In this document: positions 10,741-21,305 of the stretch, piece after piece
Layout: each line of letters opens with the position of its first letter
How positions within the stretch are numbered: position 1 is the first letter of the stretch
Source: Shinisaurus crocodilurus
Lineage: Eukaryota > Chordata > Lepidosauria > Squamata > Shinisauridae
Length of the DNA: 64,000 bases
Assembly: GCA_021292165.1 (NCBI GenBank)
Contig: CM037883.1
Location: 6,426,934-6,490,933, forward strand
Direction of reading: 5' to 3'
The notes under the pieces: generated by a model
Databases searched by the model: none
What the model saw: only the letters and a program-made list of their open reading frames with translations
Told to the model about the DNA's origin: nothing
Translations under genes and position numbers: made by a program

Positions 10741-11058
10741 CATGGGGTGTTGGGTGTCTTTTAGCCCAAGCGCTGAATTCTGTTTCAGAGACGTTCTCAG
10801 GGGGCTGCATAACCAGTGGTGGGCAGCGCCAAAGACACAAGAGAGCAGGGCCAAATCACCGAAACTACCCCCAAATGCCGGCATATTTGAATGTACAGCT
10901 CTTGCTGCCAATAATCAAGTCTTAGGAGAGGAATTTGACATTTTAGAGAAGGGGGAAATATGCAAAAGCTGGAAAACCTCCAAAGGATCAGTGCTTGTGA
11001 GACAGGGGATGGCGTCTTCTAGGGATTTAGCCCACAGGCCTGAAGCTCAACACCCCTG
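10741..11058 (-). mobile_element. Family E hAT-like element
   Basis: Left end CATGGGGTGTTGGGTG and right end CTCAACACCCCTG form an imperfect inverted pair. The interior has the family E words GCCGGCATATTTGAATGTAC and AAAAGCTGGAAAACCTCC. No clear target duplication. Confidence 0.62.
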
Positions 11059-11555
11059 TAGTAGACTTGGCTGTAGGCATAAGAAGAACCAAGGAGGGGG
11101 AAAAACACAGAGAAAAATTTACCGTGGCAACTTAGTTACATTGCACCCAAATGTATATTTTGGAGATTGCTGTTGTTGTTTTAAACCTCTTATGCAGTAA
11201 TTTTTCCTTGCCAGATGATGCGCAAACTACTTTTTTAAAGTCATGTTTTAAAATAATATTATTACAGCCTGAAAAACTCAAGTTATTACATTGCTGTCAA
11301 ACTCCTAGATCCAAGCAGTACTTGAATTTTGGGGAGGGGGAGGGGGGAATTAATGAAATCTACAAGCCTCACTCCTTCAGTCCCACCAATTTTAGCAAAA
11401 TCATCCCACCCCACCATGGCTAAGAGGGCCAGCCAGCCCCTCCCCACTGTGCTTCAAGCACTGACTCCCAAGATTCAACAGTAATAATGTTGATTATTAT
11501 GACACAGAGGCAAACTAGCAGTGAGTCTTGAAAAACCTGATCCCTTCTTCATTGA
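11059..11555. other. No gene recognised
   Basis: AT-rich unassigned sequence. The 90-codon plus frame at 11151-11423 is low complexity and lacks family features. Confidence 0.4.
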
Positions 11556-12083
11556 CTGGGTTCAGACAACATAAGTGATAACCCACACTCAAAGGTTGAG
11601 TATGGGTAGTTGCTGAACCATAGGTTGTTATTGAAACACCTAGGGTTATCGTGTTGTCTGAACCCAGCTACGTTAACAAGCCATGGATTGTTAACCACGA
11701 ACAACCCATGGTTTGTTGTCGGGTTGTAAACTGTGGGTTGAAAACCATGGTTTATCTCAGCTGGGTTCATACAACATGATAACCCACACTCAAGGGTTGA
11801 GTGTGGGCTGTTGTTGAACCATGGGTTGTTGTTGAACCATGAGTTATTGTGTTGTCTGATCCCAGCTGCGCCATGGCTTGTTAACCACGAACAACCAATA
11901 AAGAGAACCCATGATTTGTTGTCGGATTGTGAACTGTGGGTTGTTCACCATGGTTTGTTATCTCGGCTGGGTTCAGACAACACGATAACCGACATTTCAA
12001 CAACAACCCATGGTTTAACTGACAACCCACACTCAACCCATACTCAACCCTTGAGTGCGGGTTATCTTGTTGTCTAAACCCAG
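11556..12083. repeat. Family L foldback, three tandem units of about 206 bp
   Basis: Blocks starting CTGGGTTCAGACAACA-type begin at 11556, 11761 and 11967 (spacing 205 and 206). Each block closes with GTTGTCTGAACCCAG-type sequence at about 110 bases, and a second internal palindrome (AACCATGG/CCATGGTT words) fills the rest. Highly self-complementary with no coding potential. Confidence 0.82.
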
Positions 12084-12225
12084 TCTTGATCTCATTTCCA
12101 CCTGGGCTGAAGCTGCAAAGGCTCCTGCTGTTATTTTTTCTGCTCTTTAATTTTTTTAAAAAAATCTCTATTTGGTTTTTGGCTAAATTATTGTTGGATT
12201 AATTATTTAATCTTGGGGTATATCT

Positions 12226-12264
12226 GATAGATAGATAGATAGATAGATGGATAGATAGATAGAG
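12226..12264. repeat. (TAGA)n microsatellite
   Basis: GATA/TAGA tetranucleotide repeats with one GATG interruption. Confidence 0.92.
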
Positions 12265-12430
12265 TATATCTACTAATGACAAGGAAGACAGAACAACCTG
12301 TGGCAAAACAGTTTAATTCCGATGGTCACAGCCCTTCAGACATGGCCATATTCCCTCTAGGATAACCAACTCATCCAATAATCCTTGAAACAAGTGGGAA
12401 TTTTTTGAATTTAGAGAACAGACACACTGA

Positions 12431-12513
12431 CTGGGTTCAGACAACACAATAATGCACACTAAGGGGTTGAGTGTGGGTTGTCGTTGAACCATGGGTTGTT
12501 GTTGATACGTGTC
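12431..12513. mobile_element. Family L foldback, left part, split by an insertion
   Basis: CTGGGTTCAGACAACA and GAACCATGGGTTGTTGTTGA are family L words. The continuation resumes at 12972 after the GC-rich insertion. Confidence 0.75.
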
Positions 12514-12516
12514 ATA

Positions 12517-12971
12517 GGGCGTGTTCACACGACACAGAAACCACGGGGGGGGCAGAAGTCCCCCGCGGTTCCCGTGTCGTGTGAACGCTGACTGGGGGGT
12601 GCCCCCGAGGGATGGCCGCGCACGGGACACACACAAAGTGACCATGGGCGGTAGAGAGGTAAGCCCCTACCACGCGTGGCCACCCTACTGTGTGAACAGC
12701 GGGCAGCCATCCCGCGGGGGCCGCACAGAGGCGGCAGCCCAGAGCGGCCGGAGCTGCTGCCACTCCAGCCTGTAGGGGCAAACGGCCCCTCTGGGCATCC
12801 CGGGTCCCCGCTCCCTAGCGCTGGGAGGCCCGCACTGCGGTGCGGGGACTGCTGGCTTCACCAGGGTCCACCCACGTGCACAGGGCACAGGTTGTCTGCG
12901 GCGCCCCGCTGGACCCCACAGATCGCCCCATGGTGCCTCCCCCGCCCACAGCCTGGGTCGTGCAAACCGGC
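12517..12971 (+). mobile_element. GC-rich nonautonomous DNA transposon, copy 1
   Basis: A 455-bp, strongly GC-rich, CpG-dense element with inverted ends GGGCGTGTTCACACGAC and, on the other strand, GCCGGTTTGCACGACCC. ATA flanks both sides (12514-12516, 12972-12974). A subterminal hairpin occupies about 12525-12585. Its relative lies in opposite orientation at 62407. The open frames are not conserved between the two copies, so coding is unlikely. Superfamily unassigned. Confidence 0.8.
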
Positions 12972-13187
12972 ATAGTGTTCTCTGAACCCAGCCAAGATCA
13001 CAAGTTCACAACCCAACAACAAACCATGGGTTCTCTTTATGGGTTGTTTGTGGTTAACAAGCCATGGCTTGTTACCACAGCTGGGTTCAGACAACATGAT
13101 AACCCATGTTTCAATGATAACCTACAGTTCAACGACAACCCATACTCAACCCTTGAGTGTGGGTTATCTTGTTCTCTGTACCCAGTC
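12972..13187. mobile_element. Family L foldback, right part
   Basis: TTCTCTGAACCCAGCC closes the block interrupted at 12514. A further block runs from 13081 (CTGGGTTCAGACAACATG) to a GTACCCAGTC end. Confidence 0.75.
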
Positions 13188-13471
13188 ACAGACTAAATGG
13201 CCTGAACTTGGAGGATAACACCACCTCCTGGACTCTCTTGCAACTTGGGAATTCCATCCACAGCACTAACATTCTATAAATGTCAAGCTGAGTGCTTTAG
13301 TTTCAGCTTTTGTACTGTCACTGATGAAGACTGAACCTGAAACATTAAATAAAAATTAGATAATATACGTTTATTCCCTGCTTTCCCCCATTTCCTTTAT
13401 TAGAAATATAGATTCTTATTGCTTTTGGTCACATCCCTCAAGGGTCCAGGGTTTTCCTGATTGCATCACTC

Positions 13472-13586
13472 AGGGCACAATCCTATGCAAGTTTAGACAG
13501 GGAAAAAATCCTATAATATGACTGGCTGGGGAATGCTGGGAGTTGTAGGACTTTTTTCTTTCTAAACATGCACAGAATTGTTCCCT
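13472..13586. mobile_element. TAAGGG foldback MITE
   Basis: Inverted ends AGGGCACAATCCTATGCA and CATGCACAGAATTGTTCCCTT flank a GGCTGGGGAATGCTGGGAG arm. The left inner arm is shortened. Confidence 0.75.
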
Positions 13587-14184
13587 TAGTTGCTTTGCCT
13601 ATTATTATACTTTATCAATGCAAGATGTATAATAAGGTCCAATAACTCCCAGCGAGAGCTGTGGCCCTCTCTGCAAAAAAAAAAAATTATTTAAAAAATA
13701 AAAGCTATGCTTAGTTCTTGGAATGAAAAACACTGGAATGTACTAGTCCTAAGCAGAAACAGCCAGGCAAAAGCACCAGAGATTGGCTGGCTACAGAACT
13801 GAGTCAGCCAAATTTAACAGTTTCTTCCATTAAAATGCAATAAGAAGCAATAATCAGATCTTTACTTAGATCCCAGTAGCAAACCTGGCATTCTTGAAAT
13901 ACGCTATCAAAATATTATGACATAAGTATCAAATCCTGATGCCTTTTTGTTTGTTTTGTTTTCTGTTCCTTTATAAAGTTTCCTCACATGCTAAATCCAG
14001 CTGCTATTCGGTGTTGACTGGACTGCGGATTATTACACAAAACGCAATTGTGCACTGCATTCAACTGGGCCTCTTCACACACATTACCTTTTTTGGGTAT
14101 ACACCTAAAACCACTTGTAATGTGTGAATACAGCACATACACATATCAGCCACATAAAACAAAGACAGCCGTGCTGGTTCATAG
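13587..14184. other. No gene recognised
   Basis: AT-rich unassigned sequence with a poly-A run at 13675-13686. Confidence 0.4.
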
Positions 14185-14204
14185 AGAGAGAGAGAGAGAG
14201 AGAA
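14184..14204. repeat. (GA)n microsatellite
   Basis: A GA run of about 20 bases. Confidence 0.9.
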
Positions 14205-14470
14205 TCCAAAATCCACAGTTGGGCAATATCTTTATTACGACCAACCAAAATGCCATAAAGACTGTGCAAGCTTTCGAGTTCTCCAGAACTCTTCATCAGT
14301 CTGGGTAGTAAAAAGAAGGGATGGGGGGGGGGGAGAGGAGAAAAGTTCAAAAAATCAAGCAAGATGTTGTAGCTCTACATTCTGCAGACAGTTAGGGTCA
14401 GTTCAGACTAGGGATGTATAGATTTGGTTAAATCCATTCCGTCTGTGTTCTGCAGATTGCCAGATGTCTT

Positions 14471-14714
14471 TATTTATTTATTATATTTATACCCCGCCTT
14501 TTTTCCTGCAAGGAACCCAAGGTGGCTTACATAATCCTCCTCCTCCTCCTCCTCCTCTCCATTTTATCCTCACAACAACCCTGTGAGGTAGGTTAGGCTG
14601 AGAGGCAGTGACTGGCCCAAAGTCAACCAATGAGTTTCATGGCCGAGTGGGGACTAGAATCCGGATCTCCCAAGTCCCAGTCCAACACTCTCACCACTAC
14701 GCCACACTGGCTCT
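14471..14714 (-). repeat. MIR-like tRNA-derived SINE, full length
   Basis: Reversed copy of the 6261 element, from the TTTATTTATTATATTTATAC tail through CCTCACAACAACCCTGTGAG to the tRNA-like head ending CTACGCCACACTGGCTC. Confidence 0.9.
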
Positions 14715-14929
14715 TAAAGTAGTTTAATACATTTTAATGACTGGGGTAGCTGCTGCAAAGTGGGGTACCTACTGTTCAGGGAAAGGCCAAGGGACAAGAA
14801 AGCTTTTGATTAAAAAACAACAACCCCACAAAGACTTTTGCCTGTCGTTAACTCTCCTCCCATCCCTGTCTGCCCCCTGCTTCCTCCATCACCACCATCT
14901 GTGTTCTAGATTTTTCACAAAATGAAAAG

Positions 14930-15290
14930 AATCTAAGAAGAGCCATGCTGGATCAGACCAACATTCCATCTAGTCCAGCACTCTGTTCACACAATGGCCA
15001 ACCAGCTGCCCACAGGAAACCCACAAACAAGACAGGAGTGCAACAGCACCCTCCCACCCATGTTCCCCGGCAACTGGTGTGCATAGGCATACTGCCTCTG
15101 ACACTCGAGGCAGCATACAGCCAATCAGGGACTAGCAGCCATTGATAGCCTTCTCCTCCATGAATTTGTCCAATCCCCTTTTGAAGCCCTCCAAATCGGT
15201 GGCCATCACTACCTCTTGCGGAAGTGAATTCCATAGTTTAACTATGCGCTGTGTGAAGAAGTGATTCCTTTTATCTGCCTTGAATCTCCC
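14930..15290 (-). pseudogene. CR1-like LINE, ORF2 C-terminus and 3' UTR
   Basis: On the minus strand, about 15285 down to 15132 encodes the CR1-type ORF2 end: RNHFFTQRIVKLWNSLP and FKRGLDKFMEEK, then a stop. The 3' UTR with CTGGATCAGACC (reversed GGTCTGATCCAG) follows to about 14930. The element is 5'-truncated, as most CR1 copies are. Confidence 0.82.
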
Positions 15291-15353
15291 ACCCACACTC
15301 AACCCATACTCAGCCCTTGAGTGTGAGTTATCATGTGTCCGAACCCAGCCATT
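15291..15353. mobile_element. Family L foldback fragment
   Basis: ACACTCAACCCATACTCAGC and TGTCCGAACCCAG are family L words, placed at the broken 5' edge of the LINE copy. Confidence 0.65.
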
Positions 15354-15574
15354 GAGACTTACGTCTGAGTAAACATACATTGGAATGTGCTGCTAAAGTG
15401 CGCGATAAAGGGTAACCCCAACTTTCAAAATTGATTACAAGCAGGGGCCAATGCACTGTAGGGCGAGCAACTTCAGGCTACTGGGATCAACTTCATGTTT
15501 GACTAGAACGATGAGGTCCAGTAACCGGAGCAACATGCAAAACAGTGGCTCCGAGAGGGCACATTCACTTAGAA

Positions 15575-15672
15575 TAGTGTTCTCCAACCTTGGGTCCCCA
15601 GATGTTTTTGGCCCACAACTGATGGGAGTTGTAGGCCAAAAACATCTGGGGACCCAAGGTTGGAGAACACTG
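15575..15672. mobile_element. Palindromic hAT MITE, family A, centre-deleted
   Basis: A 98-bp element whose palindrome centre is shortened (ACAACTGATGGGAGTTGT). Identical 8-bp duplications ACTTAGAA lie at 15567-15574 and 15673-15680. The first base is T instead of C. Confidence 0.93.
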
Positions 15673-15884
15673 ACTTAGAATTAAGGAACAGGGTGTCCCT
15701 CAACACAAGCTCAGGCCAAAAAAACAACAACACACACATCCTGTTTCGGGGTACGTGAAGTGAGTTCACAGTCCTTTCACTTAAAAATCTACTCCTGTTT
15801 GCCCAGCCCAACTTTCTTCATTTCAGTGGCCTAATTTAGGGGAGGGCGGGAGCCTTTTTGTTGTTGTTGCTGCTGTTAATTAAG

Positions 15885-16373
15885 ACACAAGACATTTTGC
15901 TGCCTGAGGCAAAGGACAAGATGGGGGGCCCTCATCCTATGATCAGATCAGCTTATTGTAGGATCTGGTGAATCCAAAGCAAATACTCATCAGCTTTATA
16001 CCAGGGGGAGTGTTGCTCCTTCTCTGTATCAGATGACTGGAGCATTCAGTCCCTCCCAGTCCGGAGACACAGGCAGCAAAATAGCCACATGCCCAGGTGA
16101 ATTTAACAAAAAACAAAAAAACGACCGCCTCTTCCTTTGCCTCTAAACGAGGTTTGATCTTCAGAAATCAGCAGGCAGGTCAGCAGGATCACTTGCTAAT
16201 TGTTGGATCTTATTCTGACACTGGTGAAGACACGGTGTCACCTTGAGGGCAGGAGTCAAACTGTATGACCTCCAACACCTCACTGCCATCTCCCGCTGCT
16301 GCCCCCCCCCCCCACAGCATTTGCCACCTAAGGTGGTCACCTCACTCTGCCTATTGGTGGGACCGGCCCTGAC
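15885..16373. mobile_element. Possible hAT remnant
   Basis: CATTTTGCTGCCTGAGGCAA at the left and GGTGGGACCGGCCCTG at the right resemble ends of squamate hAT-derived repeats such as the 61132 element. The interior is unassigned. Low certainty. Confidence 0.35.
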
Positions 16374-16886
16374 TGGGAGACCGAAACTCTTGCTGATCTG
16401 CTGCAAATCACTCAGCCGCAATACGTCCTGATCTATCTCCTGCCCACCCCCACTGTCGATCTTCTGCACCTAGAAGGAATTTATTTTATTTTTTAAATGT
16501 CTGATCGGAAAGTCAGAAACACGAGAGAAGGAGATCGATACCTGCCTGCTTCCAAACATGGCACATTGTTATGCTGCCAAAAGGGCTCTCCTTTCCTTGG
16601 ATTCTCCGATTCGGGGATTACGGTGGCTGCATTTAGAAGCAACACAGAATAGGGCACCTTTTCCCCACCACGAACTTTGAAGTTTCACTGACGAAAGGGC
16701 AACCTATGCCAGGACTTGTGAGGAAGCCAAAATAGAGGGCAAATGTAGGGGTGCATAACAACAGCAAAGGCGCAATCTTCACGACAACTCATGACAATGA
16801 TCTTGCTGGATGTACTTGTTGGGGTGGGTGGGTGGGTGCTCCCTGGTTATTTCTAGACCATTTAAATAACTGAGTATTTTATTTAC

Positions 16887-17370
16887 TAAGGGCGCAATCC
16901 TATGGCCCTTCGGCCTTGCCTGGGGGGGCCACAGGATAGGTTGGACTACCTGATGCAACCTCGGAAATCGCTTCCGAGGTCGCATTGAGGAGTCCACCCA
17001 CGGAGCACCTTCCCCCACCCCACCTCGCAGCTGGCGCTGTTCTTTCCACGCTGGCTGGGAACCAAAGATGGAAGACTTGTCTTCAGTCCAGTGGGGGGGG
17101 CGCGTTCCTGGAGGCGAGGAGGGGCGGAGCGAGGCACTGCCGGCTTCCGAGGAATCCAGGGCGGTGCCTCAGCCTCTCCTCCTCGCGAGGAGAGGTAAAA
17201 CATTTAGACCGCTGAAATCAGCCATCTACAGTAAATGTTTTGGAGGGCGAGGGGAGCGCGGTGGAAATCCGATCAGCCATGCTCCTCCTGCCTTCAATTG
17301 GATGCCCATAATCCTCGGAGTTTTGGAGGGTTACGGGCACCCAGATAAGATGGGGCTGTCAATCATTTAA
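16887..17370 (+). mobile_element. Family G long foldback-related element
   Basis: Starts TAAGGGCGCAATCCTATGG, the same end as the TAAGGG MITEs, and includes a CCTCGGAAATCGCTTCCGAGG hairpin, a GAGGTAAAACATTTAGA block and GGATGCCCATAATCCTC. The reversed relative is at 36320. It looks like a larger nonautonomous member of the same group. Confidence 0.68.
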
Positions 17371-17500
17371 ATGTATATTCACCCCATACCTTCAGCAGAG
17401 GCTGAGAAATAGAATGACAGGGACGTGCTCCTAGAAGAGCCGGGGGAAGAGGCTGTGTGGGCATGCCGTTGTGAGCAGGGAGGAGACAGCTGTGCCTGGT

Positions 17501-17715
17501 TATAAGGGGCAGCAGCTCGGTGGTAAAGCACAGGCTTTGCGTACAAAGCATCCCCGGTTCGATCCCCGGCATCAACAGTTAGATGAATCAAGGATCAGGC
17601 GATGGGGAAACCCTTTCTCGGCCCAAGACCCTGGACTGGACAGATGCTGCCAGCCAGAGTGGACAACATTGGGTTAGATGGACCAGTGAACTGACTTTGT
17701 ATAAAGGCAGTCCAT
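17501..17715 (+). repeat. tRNA-derived SINE (second tRNA family)
   Basis: The head AGCAGCTCGGTGGTAAAGCA has box B GGTTCGATCCCCGG. The body is CCTGGACTGGACAGATGCTG and the 3' part GGACCAGTGAACTGACTTTG. A reversed relative is at 33356. It is a SINE head and not a functional tRNA gene. Confidence 0.8.
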
Positions 17716-17769
17716 ATATCCAAACGGGAATCGGTCATGAGACGAGTGGGCACAAAAAGTCGGGCACAA

Positions 17770-17876
17770 AAAGTCCTACAAGTCCCAGCATTCCCCAGCC
17801 AGCCATACTGGCTGGGGAATACTGGGACTTGTAGGGGGGGTTTTCTGTCTAAACATGCATAGCATTGCACCCTTAA
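17770..17876. mobile_element. TAAGGG foldback MITE, variant
   Basis: Arms TCCTACAAGTCCCAGCATTC and its complement around GCCATACTGGC, with right end GCATTGCACCCTTAAG. The left tip is replaced by a short direct repeat of CACAAAAAGTC. Confidence 0.7.
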
Positions 17877-18011
17877 GCTCAAATAGGCTTGTATTCTAGC
17901 CCCTCCCCTTTGCCTTTGGCCCCGCCCTCTTTGTCTTTGGTCCTGCCCAGCACTGTGCTTAAGAATACAGGACGCTGCCTAATATCGAGCCAGCCCATTG
18001 GTCTATTTAGC

Positions 18012-18186
18012 CCAGTTATGGTTGGGCCAGTCACTGACTCTCAGCCTAACCTACCTCACAGGGTTGTTGTGGGGATAAAAGGGAGAGGAGGAGGAGGAGG
18101 AGGATTATGTAAGCCGCCTTGGGTTCCTTGAAGGAAAAAAGGCGGGGTATAAATATAATGAATGAATGAATGAATAAATAAATAAA
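18012..18186 (+). repeat. MIR-like SINE, 5'-truncated
   Basis: Begins at GGGCCAGTCACTGACTCTC. The tRNA-like head is missing. A GGA run and an (AATG/AAAT)n tail are present. Confidence 0.85.
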
Positions 18187-18312
18187 GACTGGTGGCAATG
18201 GCCTTCCAGGGTTTCTGGCAAGAGCTTCTCTGAAATGTAATTTGTATGTGATTGTATGTAAAATGTAATTTGGCCCTGGGGCTGAACAAAGTTAAGCACC
18301 CATGCTTTAGCA

Positions 18313-18391
18313 CAGTGTCCTCCAACCTGGGGTCCCCAGATGTTTTTGGCCTACAACTCCCAGCATGCCCCAGCCAGGTTGGAGGACACTG
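18313..18391. mobile_element. Palindromic hAT MITE, 79-bp deletion derivative
   Basis: Left arm intact to GCCCCAGCC, then fused directly to the right terminus AGGTTGGAGGACACTG. Flanks CTTTAGCA and CCTTAGCG match at 6 of 8. The same 79-bp form occurs at 20528. Confidence 0.92.
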
Positions 18392-18399
18392 CCTTAGCG

Positions 18400-18730
18400 C
18401 AACCGTGTCCAGAATAAGAAAACGTTAACATCCACTCAGTCCGACTGACGCGTGATGCTTCAAATCGGGCTCTGTGTCCCTTGTAACAATGGCAGCTGGC
18501 AACCCTGCGCTCAGGATATCACAAGGGCAAGCCGAGATCAGCTTTCACTGCTGTCTTGATGCAGCTATTAAAAGAAGCAGACCCAATTAAAAGGTTATTT
18601 GATGCTCGCACGCATCAATATTCCCTATTCAAAGGGACACAAGGCATTTAGGAGAACTTGCTCTGCCCTTAATTCCTGAGGGCTCGCAGCTTCTTGTGCC
18701 TTCCCCCGTTCATATATGGGGGAAGGCGCA
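18400..18730. other. Unique non-repeat sequence, candidate conserved noncoding element
   Basis: No repeat words or coding frame. Around 18560-18640 the sequence has homeodomain- and GATA-type short words (CAATTAAAAGG, TGATGC). Conservation cannot be judged without alignment. Confidence 0.35.
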
Positions 18731-18732
18731 TA

Positions 18733-18983
18733 CAGTCATGCGTTGGATTGAGAGCATAATTCGTTTCCGAAAACGTGCTTGTAATCCAAAACACTCTTAT
18801 ATCAAAACGAAATCCCCCCCAAAAAAATTTGTACAAAGATTTTTAATTTAAGCCGTACTACAGTACTTGTATTGCAAGACGTCGCTTGTATATCAAGTAA
18901 AAAAAATTAAATAAATATTTAAAACTTTGCTTGTCTTGCAAAACGCTCTCAAACCAAGTTACTTGCAATCCAAGGTATTACTG
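18733..18983 (+). mobile_element. Tc1/mariner-type nonautonomous element, copy 1
   Basis: A 251-bp element with inverted ends CAGTCATGCGTTGGATT and, on the other strand, CAGTAATACCTTGGATT, flanked by TA on both sides. The interior is AT-rich and noncoding. It is closely similar to the reversed copy at 34592. Confidence 0.88.
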
Positions 18984-19017
18984 TATATGTGTTGACGTTG
19001 TGCCAAAGAGGCCTCTC

Positions 19018-19150
19018 GGGTAGTATCCCACGTTAGTCCTACCTTAGAGTAGACCCATTGAAATGAACCGGACTTATGTTAGTCATAACTAAATTAAGTC
19101 CCATTCATTTCAATGGGTCTTCTCTAAGTAAGACTTACATGGGATACTGC
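19018..19150. mobile_element. Family F palindromic MITE
   Basis: GTAGTATCCCACGTTAGTC and a right end complementary to it (CTTACATGGGATACTGCCC), with inner arms AGACCCATTGAAATGAA/TTCATTTCAATGGGTCT. Confidence 0.78.
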
Positions 19151-19391
19151 CCTTGACAGCATTAATTGCATTGGAGGGAACTGCTTTTAAGAAAATACAT
19201 TCCAGTTATTTTCTGCACTCGTCTTTGGGGAGGCGGGATTGGTCCTATTTCAATCAGACATTGTCTGACCATGCTTTAATTCAAGTACTGAAATTAATAA
19301 AAGTGGCCGGGGTGAGGGCTTGGGCGTGAGAAAAACTTGGCACAAGTCAAGTATTAGCCAAGAGGGTGCTATTTGCAATGGGGGGGGGGGC

Positions 19392-19912
19392 TGTGAGAGC
19401 TGGACTGACCCGGGTTCAAAAGCTTCCCTAGCCAGTGACCCTCAGTCCCAGTCACGCAGGTGGAAGGAGGAGATAACAGCAGTTAATAAAGATTAAAGAG
19501 TTTATTTGTAAGACCCAATTACATGGGATTAAGGCAAGCAATGCATCTCTTACTCACTACATCATTGCAGACTCAAATCCAATACCCCAGTGGTAAGGCT
19601 AGATGAAGTGAAGTCCAGAACAAGACAAGTCGAGAAGGACGAGAGGAGAAGAGGAGTGAAGCTATCAACAAGTGTGTTAGCTTTATACCACAGACCCTGC
19701 ACCTATAAATAGGATATTACTCACCCCAGTTGTATAACCTATTCATCAACATGTTTACCCCAAATCTGTCCCAAGGTTGCTGAGTCATATCACCTTGAGA
19801 CTATGTCTGGTGACCGGAGCCTTGTGTACTTCATCTCAAGAGACAACCTCCATGTCAGGTGATAATCCTGATGTCAGGTGGTAATCTCGTTCTGCCTATG
19901 CAAAACCTAACA
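19392..19912 (-). mobile_element. Solo LTR of an LTR retrotransposon or endogenous retrovirus
   Basis: A 521-bp element with TGTTAG at its 5' end and CTCACA at its 3' end (read on the minus strand), flanked by identical 5-bp duplications GGGGC (19387-19391 and 19913-19917). Inside, on the minus strand, are TATAAAGC (about 19680), a second TATA-like word, and AATAAA upstream of the 3' end. No internal gag/pol region is adjacent, so it is a recombined solo LTR. The family is not identified. Confidence 0.85.
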
Positions 19913-19917
19913 GGGGC

Positions 19918-20345
19918 TACTTGAAGGGTGGCCTTCTCCCACATGAACCTCCCCAAATCCTTCGTTTCAACCTCATCCAGGTCCCCCCATCATACAAAGT
20001 TAGACAGGTGGTGACCAGAGAGGACACTCTCCGTCATGATCCCTCAAAGGATATGGAATGCCCTCCCCAGGGAAGCTCACCAGACACCAACTCTGACTAA
20101 TACTCGTTGGGCCCTAGGCAAAGACTTTAAAAAGAAAAAAGCCCAGCCTGTTTTATAGCTAGTTTGACAGTGTGTGTGTGTGTGTGTGTTTGTTTATTTA
20201 TTATATTTATGAATCGTCCATCTGGCCAGACATCCGGCCACTCTGAGTGATGTACAATTTAAAGCTTTGCTAGTTTTTAGGTGGGTTTGTTATAGCGTTT
20301 ATATTTTCCCAAAATTAAGTTATTGTACCTGTTTTAAATGATGTA
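19918..20345 (+). pseudogene. CR1-like LINE ORF2 end and 3' UTR
   Basis: The plus strand has a decayed C-terminal reading (GYGMPSPGKLTRH, comparable to the WNALP-type end of CR1 ORF2) and then an AT-rich 3' UTR. The solo LTR abuts its left edge and may have inserted in it. A GT run lies at 20167-20190. Confidence 0.6.
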
Positions 20346-20527
20346 CCATGCTGAGAGTCCTGTTACTGAAGGATGGCTTATAAATGGACCAAGTGAACAA
20401 ATAGATAATATCCAATGGTAACCCATTCTTCTCATAAGGCATCCCATTTGCTCTTTGACCCAGTAACCCATTCTCCTCATAAGGCATCCCATTTGCTCTT
20501 TGGCCCATGCTGAGAGTACCTCTAGCT

Positions 20528-20606
20528 CAGTGTTCTCCAACCTTGGGTCCCCAGATGTTTTTGGCCTACAACTCCCAGCATGCCCCAGCCAGGTTGGAGA
20601 ACACTG
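20528..20606. mobile_element. Palindromic hAT MITE, 79-bp deletion derivative
   Basis: Same fusion as 18313 (GCCCCAGCC joined to AGGTTGGAGAACACTG), with perfect 8-bp duplications CTCTAGCT at 20520-20527 and 20607-20614. Confidence 0.95.
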
Positions 20607-21158
20607 CTCTAGCTGGTGGTGCATACAAGGGGCAGGTAATAGTCCGCAATGGATTCAAATGAGTTCGGATTTCTATGACTCCAACCTGCAGATTCCGTAG
20701 CAGACTGACTTTTTCGGAGTCATGCAGATTCCGTGGACTTGCGGCCCAGTTTTTCACTTTTTTGGGGGGATTTGCATTCATGCACATTTGCGCTAATGTG
20801 AATTAACACAAGTAGAATGAAATTCTGGTTTCAAAAGATCTGATTCTGTCAATGAGGGGATGTCAGAACGAAAGACACCCAACGATCCATGAAACACAGA
20901 CGGAATGGATTTCGCAAAATCCATAGTTACGGAGGCCTGCTGTTGTGCTTCCCACCCCCGCTGCTTAACAACCTGCTCCCATAGGATTTCAATTAAAGCA
21001 TACAGGATGAGGGGAGTGAAGGACCCTCCTTTTTTTTTTAATGTCTTCACCTGCAAGTACATGTGCATGGCATGAGATTTTAAATGCTATTTTAAATATA
21101 GTCAGCTTTTGTCTCCATCATACAGGCAAAGGAACAGCTCAGATGCCACTAAGACAGC

Positions 21159-21240
21159 TTTCCCAAACCTGGAGACCTCCAGATGTGTTGGACTAGCTGG
21201 GGATGGTGGGAGTTGTAGTCCAAGACATCTGGAGGAACCC
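21159..21240. mobile_element. Family C palindromic repeat
   Basis: AACCTGGAGACCTCCAGATG is matched by GACATCTGGAGG at the other end, with GGGATGGTGGGAGTTGTAGT inside. Confidence 0.72.
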
Positions 21241-21305
21241 CCCCCCCCAGTTTGCGCTAAGCCAAATTCCAAGTCTAAGAGGCCTGTACAAGTCCTTAAA
21301 ATGGG

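Noticed and set aside
12512..12975. GC-rich frames as an exon
   Set aside because: The frames are not conserved in the second copy at 62407, and both copies have transposon ends.
17501..17580. A tRNA gene
   Set aside because: Box A and box B are present but the body continues as a SINE and the cloverleaf is not complete.
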